64,000 bases of DNA, taken from NCBI RefSeq assembly GCF_004027225.2, contig NC_044301.2:19510098-19574097 (forward strand). Direction: 5' to 3'. Each line of letters starts with the position of its first letter. Positions within the stretch are counted from its first letter, which is position 1. Positions 48,890 through 57,521 of this stretch are shown here, piece by piece. The notes beneath the pieces were generated by a model that saw only the letters and a program-made list of their open reading frames with translations, was not told the DNA's origin and made no database searches. The position numbers were made by a program, and so were the translations under genes. Source of the stretch: Strigops habroptila (Eukaryota > Chordata > Aves > Psittaciformes > Psittacidae).

Positions 48890-49906
48890 ATGGCTCGATG
48901 TCCAGTTGGAAACCTGTAACGAGTGGTGTCCCTCAGGGATCGGTGTTGGGACCGGTCCTGTTCAACATCTTTGTCGGTGACATGGACAGTGGGATTGAGT
49001 GAGCCCTCAGCAAGTTTGCCGATGACACCAAGCTGTGTGGTTCGGTTGATACGCTGGAGGGAAGGGATGCCATCCAGAGGGACCTTGACACGCTTGTGAG
49101 GTGGGCCGATGCCAACCTTATGAAGTTTAACCAAGCCAAGTGCAAGGTCCTACACCTGGGTCGGGGCAACCCCAGGCACTGCTACAGGCTGGGCAGAGAA
49201 GAGATTCAGAGCAGCCCTACAGAAAAGGACTTGGGGGTGTTGGTTGACGAGAAGCTTAACATGAGTCGGCAGTGTGCGCTTGCAGCCCAGAAAGCCAACT
49301 GTATCCTGGGCTGCATCAAAAGAAGCGTGACCAGCAGGTCGAAGGAGGTGATCCTGCCCCTCTACTCTGCTCTTGTGAGATCCCACTTGGAGTACTGCGT
49401 ACAGTTCTGGTGTCCTCAACATAAAAAGGACATGGAGCTGTTGGAGCGAGTCCAGAGGAGGGCCACGAGGATGATAAGAGGGCTGGAGCACCTCCCATAT
49501 GAAGACGGGCTGAGAAAGTTGGGGCTGTTCAGCCTGGAGAAGAGAAGGCTGCGTGGTGACCTCATAGCAGCCTTCCAGTATCTGAAGGGGGTCTACAAGG
49601 ATGCTGGGGAGGGACTCTTCCTTAGGGACTGTAGTGGTAGGACAAGGGGTAATGGGTTCAAACTTAAACAGAGGAAGTTTAGATTAGATATAAGGAAGAA
49701 GTTTTTTACAGTGAGGGTGGTGAAGCACTGGAATGGGTTGCTCAGGGAGGTTGTGGATGCTCCATCCCTGGCGGTGTTCAAGGCCAGGTTGGACAGAGCC
49801 TTGGGCAACATGGTTTAGTGCGAGGTGTCCCTGCCCATGGCAGGGGGGTTGGAACTAGATGATCTTAAGGTCCTTTCCAACCCTTACGATTCTATGATTC
49901 TATGAT
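48890..49906 (+). mobile_element. CR1 LINE, 5'-truncated, sense
   Basis: About 1 kb CR1 with the end of the RT domain and the whole ORF2 C-terminus, closing with the avian tail (GATTCTATGATTCTATG). The RT catalytic box FADD is at about 49013-49024, with a TGA stop shortly before it (near 49000). Confidence 0.94.
49096..49818 (+). pseudogene. CR1 ORF2 C-terminal frame
   Basis: A 240-codon open frame encodes the end of the CR1 ORF2 protein, from just after the RT catalytic box (blocks [52 protein letters not shown]) to its natural stop in the 3' region. The N-terminal endonuclease and most of RT are lost by 5' truncation, the usual outcome of target-primed reverse transcription. The frame looks open because the insertion is rather young. 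Confidence 0.88.
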
Positions 49907-50409
49907 TACAAATAAAAAGGTGGTTTCAGAGAGTAAATAAGCAATAAAACGGAAAACGTAGATGATACTCTGTGCATATCCAGTTAAGAACCTTAAATGC
50001 CCAAAGGCCACCTTAACAGTAACCTAGCACTTCCTAGGCAGCCAATGCAAAGGCCAGGAGTATGGCATGACGACCACCTATACCAAAAGAGAGAACGCTG
50101 CTGCAAGCAGTTTTCCAGAAACTGAAGACATCCAACTCCAAATATGCAAGGACGGCCTGTACATTCACAAGCATTCCAGGATAATAAAAAAAAAAAAAAG
50201 AAAAAAAAAAGAAAAAAAAAAAGAAAAAGCAAGCAAAAACCACAAAAACCAAACACCAACCATGGAACAACCTGCCATGGAAGATGAGATGAAATTCCAA
50301 GCCACCTCAAAGGCTTCTGAAGCTTCCATTTTAAAGTTCTAACTGGTTTACTATGAATTTCCTAAAGAAAGAGGCTGTAATTAAAAATCTGCTATATTCT
50401 CTTAGCACT
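49907..50409. other. Unique sequence with long A-rich run
   Basis: A-runs broken by single G at 50187-50226, then an A/C-rich stretch to about 50256. No gene. Confidence 0.6.
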
Positions 50410-50975
50410 TGTCCTGGGTTCAGCTATAGCAGTCATTTTTCTCCTTCTTAGTAGCTGGTGCAGTGCTGTGTTTTTAACATTCAGCCTGGGAACAACGCTG
50501 ATAACACCGATGTTTTTAGTTGTTGCTAAGTAATGTTTACTCTGACCAAGGACTTTCTCAGTCTCATGCTTTGCCAGGGAGGAGGGGAAGCCAGGAGGAA
50601 GCAGAGACAGGACACCTGACCCAAACTAGCCAAAGGGGTATTCCACAGAACAGCACGTCATGCCCAATATATAAACCGGAGGGACTTACCTGGAAGGTCA
50701 GATCACTGCTCGGGTCGGGCTCGGTATCAGTCGGCGGGTGGTGAGCAATTGTATTCTCTCCCCTTGTTATTTCCCTTATCATTATTATTCTTGGTGGTAG
50801 CAGTAGTGGTTTTGTATTATACCTTAGTTACTGGACTATACTTATCTCAACCCATGGGAGTTAAATTCTTCCGATTCTCCTCCCCATCCTTCCGGGAGCG
50901 GGGGGGGGAAGAAGAGGGGAGAGTGAGCGAGCGGCTGCGTGGTTCCGAGTTACCGGCTGGGCTCAAACCGGGACA
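50410..50975 (+). mobile_element. 5' LTR of provirus C
   Basis: 566-bp short-subtype LTR from TGTCCTGGG to CCGGGACA. TATATAAA at 50668-50675 is the likely core promoter, preceded by a CACGTCATG block resembling a CRE/E-box site. The promoter is proviral and would start transcription about 25-30 bp downstream; I cannot place R ends or a polyadenylation signal with confidence. Confidence 0.94.
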
Positions 50976-50983
50976 GTTCTTTG

Positions 50984-51001
50984 TGGTGCCCAACGTGGGG
51001 C
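50984..51001 (+). promoter_or_regulatory. Primer binding site, Lys-type
   Basis: TGGTGCCCAACGTGGGGC has one mismatch to the tRNA-Lys1,2 type site. Eight bases (GTTCTTTG) separate it from the LTR end, an unusually wide gap that is kept in all three leaders. Confidence 0.77.
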
Positions 51002-51037
51002 TCGAAGGGTTGAGATAACGACAGATCTGACCAGAGT

Positions 51038-51634
51038 GTGTCTAATCATATTTGTCATAAGCATCCATTGTTACTACTCGTCACAATGTTGATTTATTGG
51101 CTCTCAGACTTCTTGCGCTTGATCTCAGAGTTTCAGCATGTCGTACCTTACTTACAGCCAGTATTTGCTGTTTTAGGGTTTATCCGCTGGGGGGCCTGGG
51201 CTAAGGTTCTTGTTTCACTGTACTTCATGGTAATGACTTGTAATACAATAGACTCATTGATTACAAAACTCGTCTGGCATGCGCTCCTGGCGTGGCCATC
51301 ACCTGTATACTTTGGGAGGTATAGAATGAAATTTTTTAGCAATTACATATATTTTTTTTTCTCCTCGGAGGGTCAACCTACGAAGAAGGCACTCCCTTAC
51401 AACCCCCACTCCCCCACCAGGCTATTTACAACAGAATTTGAGAATTCTGAAGGTTTTGGACGGCCTTTGAATACCCTTGAGACCTGCCTGCTGATTGTGC
51501 TGGGGATCAGCATGTTGGCACACATATGGAGTGTGTTTTACCCATGGCCATCCCACGCTGGGAACAACCTATTTCGTCGGATCTCGAAAGTTAAGCAGTA
51601 TCGGGTTCAAATCTGGTCTAGAGTTAGACGATGA
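51038..51634 (+). pseudogene. Leader open frame of provirus C (unknown product)
   Basis: A 198-codon frame between primer site and gag, identical in sequence to provirus A up to residue about 162. It has hydrophobic segments but no recognised domain. The last roughly 30 codons overlap the 5S-like segment and end in basic residues (SRVRR). It may be a real accessory product or a chance frame in a structured leader. Confidence 0.4.
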
Positions 51635-51650
51635 TATAGGAGGACCACCA
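51541..51650 (+). pseudogene. 5S rRNA-derived segment in ERV-L leader (provirus C)
   Basis: GGCCATCCCAC at 51546-51556, then TTCGTC-GATCTCG-AAG-TAAGCAG-TCGGG at about 51573-51605, follow the order and spacing of 5S rRNA. Where A and C differ, 5S agrees sometimes with A (CTGATC, CACCCTG) and sometimes with C (TCGTC, GATCTCG). Their common ancestor was therefore closer to 5S than either copy. It is sense, directly before gag, about 540 bp after the primer site. Confidence 0.78.
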
Positions 51651-51741
51651 AGAGATTTTCCCTGAGGCTGGACAGTCATGAGTGGCAGGGTGTGTGGGAT
51701 AGCATGGGCAAGTATCTAGGCCAGCGGGCCCCTCCAGTGCT

Positions 51742-53340
51742 TTGGAACTTCACCCCAAACAAGTGCAACATCTGGAAAAACTAGTAAAACACTTAAACGA
51801 GATGTGCTGTCATTCTGTTTATACCAGAGAGGGACAACTTGCTGCAATGTGCTGGGGCTTGGCCTACACCTACAGAGCCCTGCTCAACACTATCCAGCAC
51901 ATTCAAAGGGAAAAAAATGTCTCTGGATCTGATGGCAAAGCAACAGACAACAGAGCTACTCCAACTCCAAGCACCGCAGCTACACCAACCCCAGTGACAA
52001 GCACAGCAGCTACTCAAACCCCGACAGCAACAGACAATGCAGGTGTTGGTGTTACTCAACTCCCAAGCACAACAGCTGCACCAACCTCGGCAACAGACAC
52101 TGCAGCCACTCCAACCCTAGAGGCAGACGATGCAGCCACTCCAATCCTGGTGGTAGACACTGCAGCCACTCCAACCACAGTGACCAAATGGCAAATTTGT
52201 AACAATATCTGTTGCCCCTGTAAGCAAAAGCAGACGAGAGACACAAAGAGCAACCCCTGCAGTGAAGAAAGATGAAGTCCCAATGCAATTACTACCCGGA
52301 AAAGGATCTGAACAAGAGTTACTACTACGTGGATCAGAGGAAGAGGAAGAAGAAGAAGAGGTGACTTCTCGACCCCAGACCTCAACCAAGCTGCGGAATA
52401 TGCGAAAAGATTTCACCCGTCTTCCAGGGGAGCACATTGTCACCTGGTTGCTCTGATGCTGGGACAATGGGGCCGACGGTCATGAGCTAGAAGGTAGGGA
52501 AGCCAAGCAGTTGGGATCACTTCCTTGGGAAAGAGGAATTGACAAAGAGATTGCAAAAGAGAAAGGAGCTCTCAGCCTTTGGAGGCGGCTCTTGGCAGCT
52601 GTGAAGGAAAGGTTTCCCTATAAGGAAAATGTTATGTGTCGCTCAGCCGAGTGGACCACGATAGAGAAAGGCATCCAGTCCCTGAGGGAATCAGCAATTC
52701 TAGAGATGATCTATTGAAGGCCGGATGCCAGGAACACATCCGTAGATCCAGATGAAGTCGAATGTACACGACCCATGTGGCGGAAATTTACATGGAGTGC
52801 ACCATCATCATATGCCCACTCATTGGCATCAATGACCTGGAATGACGGAATATCACCAACAGTGGATGAACTGATTCGTCAACTCCGAGAGTTCGAAGAC
52901 AATCTCACCCCTTCCATCATTTCAGCTGTGGAAAAACTATCCCAGGAGTTCAAACAATTGAGAGACGATTTATCCGATCTATCCAGCTCCCCACCTGTAC
53001 CAACCCATGCCTCAGCTATTAACAGAAGGCACCCTACTGCTCCAGAAAGAAAATATAGGAGGTACACGCCACGGGCCACCCTATGGTTTTACCTGCGGGA
53101 TCATGGAGAAGACATGAGAAAGTGGGATGGAAAACCTACCTCAGTTCTGGAGCAACGGGTGTGTGAAAAGAAGAGGAGAACAACAGTCAAGGATGATCCT
53201 CCCATGAAAGCTGCTGCTCCAGTCTCTGTTGAGCAGTTTCCCAGATGGAGTGGAAGAGATGATTTTACTCCAGCTCCTGTGATAAGGAATTCTAATCCCT
53301 TTCTGCAAGACATAAGAGGACAATCTTGTGATCACTATTA
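51742..53340 (+). pseudogene. gag: gag region of provirus C
   Basis: An N-terminal frame (51742-52275, 177 codons) starts with a helical stretch and passes into a Thr/Ala/Pro-rich repeat section (51950-52185; units such as TAATPTP). After a frame change the middle part is acidic (Glu run near 52345). It is interrupted by TGA at about 52454 and 52715, and the C-terminal part (52775-53341) contains the WFYLRDHGEDMRKWDG block. A TAG at 53339-53341 ends it just before protease. No Cys-His zinc knuckle is seen. Gag is assigned by position and by the matching copies A, B and E. Confidence 0.72.
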
Positions 53341-53362
53341 GAGGGGCCCTGCCTCCAGCCAG

Positions 53363-54184
53363 GTGGAGGAGAGGGACAATCAGGTTTACTGGACTGTGTG
53401 GATCAGATGGCCTGGCACATCAGTCCCACAGAAGTATAAGGCTCTAGTAGATACTGGTGCACAGTGTACCCTGATGCCATCAAGGTATCAAGGGGTGGAA
53501 CCCATTTATATTTCTGGAGTGACAGGAGGATCCCAAGAGTTGACTGTACTGGAGGCTGAAATCAGCCTGACTGGGAGGAAGTGGCAAAAGCACCCCATTG
53601 TGACTGGTCCAGGGGCTCCATGCATCCTTGGCATAGACTATCTCAGGAGAGGGTACTTCAAAGACCCAAAAGGGTATCTATGGGCTTTTGGTATCGCTGC
53701 CTTTGAAACAGAGGAAATTAAGCAGCTGTCCACCTTGCCTGGTCTCTCAGAGGATCCTTCTGTTGTGGGGTTGCTGAAGGTCGAAGAACAACAAGTGCTA
53801 ATTGCGACCACAACAGTGCACCGGTGGCAATATCGCACCAACCAGGACTCCTCGATTCCCATCCATAAGCTGATCCATAGACTGGAGAGCCAAGGAGTGA
53901 TCAGCAGGACCCGCTCACCCTTTCATAGCCCCATGTGGCCAGTGCAAAAGTCTAATGGAGAGTGGAGACTAACAGTAGACTATCGTGGCCTGAACGAAGT
54001 CACACCACCATTGAGTGCTGCCGTACTGGACATGCTAGAACTTCAATACGAACTGGAGTCAAAGGCAGCCAAGTGGGATGCCACAAATGATATTGCCAAT
54101 GCATTTTTCTCAATCCCTTTGGCAGCAGAATGCAGGCCACAGTTTGCTTTCACTTGGAGGGGCGTGCAGTACACTTGGAACTGA
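53363..54184 (+). pseudogene. pol: Protease and RT N-terminal half of provirus C
   Basis: A 273-codon open frame. An aspartic protease comes first, with the catalytic DTG triplet at 53450-53458 (LVDTGAQ) and the later ILGIDYL block. RT fingers and palm start follow, with the GVISRTRSPF, WPVQKSNGEWRLTVDYRGLN and DIANAFFSIPLA blocks. It is closed by a TGA at 54182-54184 where provirus B has an open codon, so RT is cut before its catalytic YIDD box. Protease would cleave Gag and Pol after assembly. Confidence 0.9.
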
Positions 54185-54226
54185 CTGCCCCAGGGGTGGA
54201 AACACAGCCCTAGCATCTGCCATGGA

Positions 54227-55042
54227 TTGATCCAGACTGCACTGGAACAGGGGCAAGCTCCAGAACACCTGCAATACATTGATGACATCATCGTGTGGGG
54301 TGATACAGCGGAAGAAGGTTTTGAGAAAGGGAGGAAGATAATGCAAATCCTGCTGAAGGCCGGTTTTGCCATAAAACGGAGTAAGGTCAAGGGACCTGCA
54401 CAGGAGATTCAATTTTTGGGAATAAAATGGCAAGATGGATGTCGCCAGGACCCCACAGATGTGATCAACAAGATAATAGCAATGTCTCCACCAACTAACA
54501 AGAAAGAAACACAAGCTTTCTTAGGTGTTGTGGGGTTCTGGAGAATGCACATCCCAAATTACAGTTCAATTGTAAGCCCTCTCTATCACGTGACCCAGAA
54601 GAAGAATGATTTCAAATGGGGCCCTGAGCAACAACAAGCTTTTCAACAAATTAAACGAGAGAAAGTTCATGCAGTAGCCCTTGGACCAGTCCAGGCCGCG
54701 CAAGATTTGGAAAATGTGCTTTACACCTCAGCCGGGGAGGATGGTCCTACCTGGAGCGTCTGGCAGAAAGCTCCAGGGGAGACTCGAGGTCGACCCCTTG
54801 GCTTTTGGAGTCGGGGATTCAAAGGATCCGAGGTCAGCTATACTCCCACTGAAAAAGAGATACTGGCAGCCTATGAAGGGGTTCGAGCTGCTTCAGAAGT
54901 GATTGGAACTGAAGCACAGCTCCTCCTGGCACGCCGGTTGCCTGTGCTGGGCTGGATGTTCAAAGGCGGGGTCTCCTCTCCACATCATGCAACTGATGCT
55001 ACATGGAGTAAGTGGGCTGCACTAATTACACAACGAGCTTGA
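54227..55042 (+). pseudogene. pol: RT catalytic part and connection of provirus C/right arm
   Basis: A 271-codon frame with the catalytic YIDD box at 54275-54286, the FLGIKW block, the PPTNKKETQAFLGVVGFWR block and the connection domain (WSVWQKAPGETRGRPLGFWSRG). It ends at a TGA near 55040, where the class III linker to RNase H continues. From about 54252 the nucleotide sequence is the inverted copy of provirus B. Confidence 0.92.
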
Positions 55043-55081
55043 ATAGGAAATCCCAGTCGTCCAGGAATTGTAGAAGTCATC

Positions 55082-55612
55082 ATGGACTGGCCAGAGGGCA
55101 AAGATTTTGGGATGTCACCAGAAGAGGAGGTGATGAGTGCTGAAGAGGCCCCACCATATAATGAACTGTCAGAGAGTGAGAAGCAATATGCCTTGTTTAC
55201 TGATGGGTCCTGCTGTATTGTGGGAAAGCATCAGAGATGGAAGGCAGCTGTGTGGAGTCCCCTGAGACAAGTTGCAGAAACTGCTGAAGGAGAGGGTGAA
55301 TGGAGTCAGTTTGCAGAGGTGAAAGCCATCCAGCTGCCCTTGGACATTGCTGAAGGAGAAAAATGGCCAGTACTTTATCTCTCTACTGACGCATGGATGG
55401 TGGCAAATGCCCTGTGGGGGTGGTTGCAGCAATGGAAGCAGAGCAACTGGCAATGCAGAGGGAAACCCATCTGGGCTGCTGCATTGTGGCAAGATATCGC
55501 TGCTGGGGTGCAGAACCTGGTGGTGAAGGTACGCCACGTAGATGCTCATGTACCCAAGAGTCGGGCCACTGAGGAACACCAGAACAACCAGCAAGTGGAT
55601 AAAGCTGCTTAG
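55082..55612 (+). pseudogene. pol: RNase H of provirus C/right arm
   Basis: A 176-codon frame with all acidic catalytic blocks in order: FTDGS (first Asp), FAEVKAI (Glu), LSTDAW (Asp) and NNQQVDKAA (last Asp). It is closed by TAG at about 55610-55612. This is the best preserved RNase H in the window; the left-arm copy has acquired a stop. Confidence 0.9.
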
Positions 55613-55618
55613 ATTGAA

Positions 55619-56501
55619 GTGGCTCAGATGGACTTAGATTGGCAACATAAGGGTGAATTATTTTTGGCCCAGTGGGCCCATGACACCTCAGGCCATCAAG
55701 GCAGACATGGAACATATAGATGGGCTCGTGATCGAGGGGTGGACTTAACAATGGACACTATTGCCCAGGTTATTCACGAATGTGTAACGTGCTGCAATTA
55801 AGCAAGCCAAGCAGTTAAAGCCTCTCTGGTATGGAGGACGATGGCTGAAGTACAAGTATGGGGAGGCCTGGCAGATTGACTATATCACACTCCCACCGAC
55901 CCGCCAAGGCAAGCGCTATGTGCTTACCATGGTGGAAGCAACCACCAGATGGCTGGAAACATACGCTGTGCCCCACGCCACTGCCTGCAACACTATCCTG
56001 GGCCTTGAGAAACAAGTCTTGTGGCAACACGGCACCCCAGAGAGAATTGAGTCAGACAATGGGACTCATTTCTGGAACAACCTTATAGACACTTGGGCCA
56101 AAGAGCATGGCATTGAGTGGGTATATCACATCCCCTAACATGCACCCGCCTCTGGGAAAATCGAATGGTACAATGGGCTGTTAAAAACTACACTGAGAGC
56201 AATGGGTGGTGAGACTTTCAAACACTGGGATACACATTTACCAAAAGCCACCTGGTTGGTCAACAGTAGGGGATCTGCCAACAGGGCTGGCCCAGCCCCA
56301 TCAGAACTTTTACGTACTGTAGAGGGGGCTAAAGTTCCTGTGGTGCACCTAAAGAACTTGTTGGGGAAGACAGTCTGGGTTATTCCTGCTTCAGGTAAAG
56401 GCAAACCCACTCGTGGGGTTGCTTTTGTTCAGGGACCTGGATATACTTGGTGGGTAATGCGGGAAGATGGGAAAGTCCATGTGTCCCTCAAGGGGATTTG
56501 A
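55619..56501 (+). pseudogene. pol: Integrase of provirus C/right arm
   Basis: The zinc-binding domain (GHQG, IHECVTCC) is followed by a frame break at about 55800. The catalytic core has Asp at 55878-55880 (QIDYI), Asp at 56055-56057 (SDNGTHF) and Glu at 56163-56165 (KIEWYNG). A TAA at 56136-56138 lies between the second Asp and the Glu. The C-terminal domain is open at 56202-56501. Integrase would insert the DNA copy; here it is inactive. Confidence 0.9.
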
Positions 56502-56953
56502 TTTTGGGGGAAAACAGCCAATGAACTCAATTGTACGCTGTTGCCTGCTCTATAACACTTTTATAGCCCACCAGCTAGATATCTTCAGGTCGCCAGCAAC
56601 TGACCCTGACTTCCCTCCAATCATCACCTCAACAAAGAATGAAGTTTGGGGAAACCAGACGAGTTCTGCAGTGACCAGATGAGTTTGGCGGTGTCATCAG
56701 CAGGCAACAACCCAACACTACACACCGTCCCTCCTGCCCTGAAAGACTATTACAAGAGATGGAGCCTGACATCATGGACTGGATGAATTCAGCATCTTTA
56801 TAGGGATTGGTCCATGGACTAGGGAATGATATCTTTCTCTTTTTGTGTGGGTGTGGGTGCATATATATGTGTACATATGGGATGGGGCGATGGTGTGTTG
56901 AGAGATGTGGGATCTTAGCATGACATGAATGGTATGGAATAAGGGGTGGATAC
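56502..56953 (+). other. 3' untranslated region of provirus C/right arm
   Basis: About 450 bp without env or other long frame. It ends in the purine-rich AATAAGGGGTGGATAC directly before the LTR, the likely plus-strand primer site. Confidence 0.75.
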
Positions 56954-57521
56954 TGTCCTGGGTTCAGCTATGGAAGTCATTTTTTCTCCTTCTTAGTAGC
57001 TGGTGCAGTGCTGTGTTTTTTAACTTTCAGCCTGGGAACAACGCTGATAACACCGATGTTTTTAGTTGTTGCTAAGTAATGTTTACTCTGACCAAGGACT
57101 TTCTCAGTCTCATGCTTTGCCAGGGAGGAGGGGAAGCCAGGAGGAAGCAGAGACAGGACACCTGACCCAAACTAGCCAAAGGGATATTCCATACCATGGC
57201 ACGTCATGCCCAGTATATAAACCGGGGGGATTTACCCGGAAGGCCCAGATCACTGCTCGGGTCGGGCTGGGTATCGGTCAGCGGCTGGTGAGCAATTGTA
57301 TCCTCTCCCCTTGTTATTTCCCTTATCATTATTATCATTGGTGGTAGCAGTAGTGGTTTTGTATTATACCTTAGTTACTGGACTGCTCTTATCTCAACCC
57401 GTGGGAGTCATATTCTTCCGATTCTCCTCCCCATCCCTCCGGGAGCAGGGGGAGGAAGATGGGGGGGAGTGAGCGAGCTGCTGCGTGGTTCCAAGTTACC
57501 GGCTGGGCTCAAACCACGACA
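56954..57521 (+). mobile_element. 3' LTR at right arm (counterpart of B 3' LTR)
   Basis: 568-bp short-subtype LTR with TATATAA at 57214-57220. It matches 36908-37475 in inverse orientation base for base as far as sampled, but differs from the LTR at 50410 at about 35 positions. Confidence 0.93.

Larger units (their letters stand above)
50410..57521 (+). mobile_element. ERV-L-like provirus C, structurally near-complete composite
   Basis: The most complete copy: LTR, primer site, leader with 5S-like segment, gag, protease, RT, RNase H, integrase, 3' untranslated region, LTR. No env or dUTPase was found, as expected or tolerated for class III elements lacking env. Its flanks do not agree (GCACT before, TACAT after) and the two LTRs differ at roughly 6 % of positions. 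The part from about 54252 onward belongs to the palindrome arm. It is therefore probably a junction of two different proviruses and not one insertion. Confidence 0.9.

Noticed and set aside
51950..52185. Regularly repeated units suggesting a CRISPR-like or satellite array
   Set aside because: The units are imperfect, in frame with gag, and match a shorter version in provirus A; there are no distinct spacers.
53339..53341. TAG between gag and protease as a programmed read-through codon
   Set aside because: Provirus A has a TGG at the matching place and gag has other stops in C, so an ordinary point mutation is likelier.
56502..56953. Search for env or dUTPase in the ERV-L elements
   Set aside because: The region between integrase and 3' LTR is under 500 bp and has no long frame or motif. 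The only env in the window belongs to the separate ERV-K remnant at about 28950-29239.
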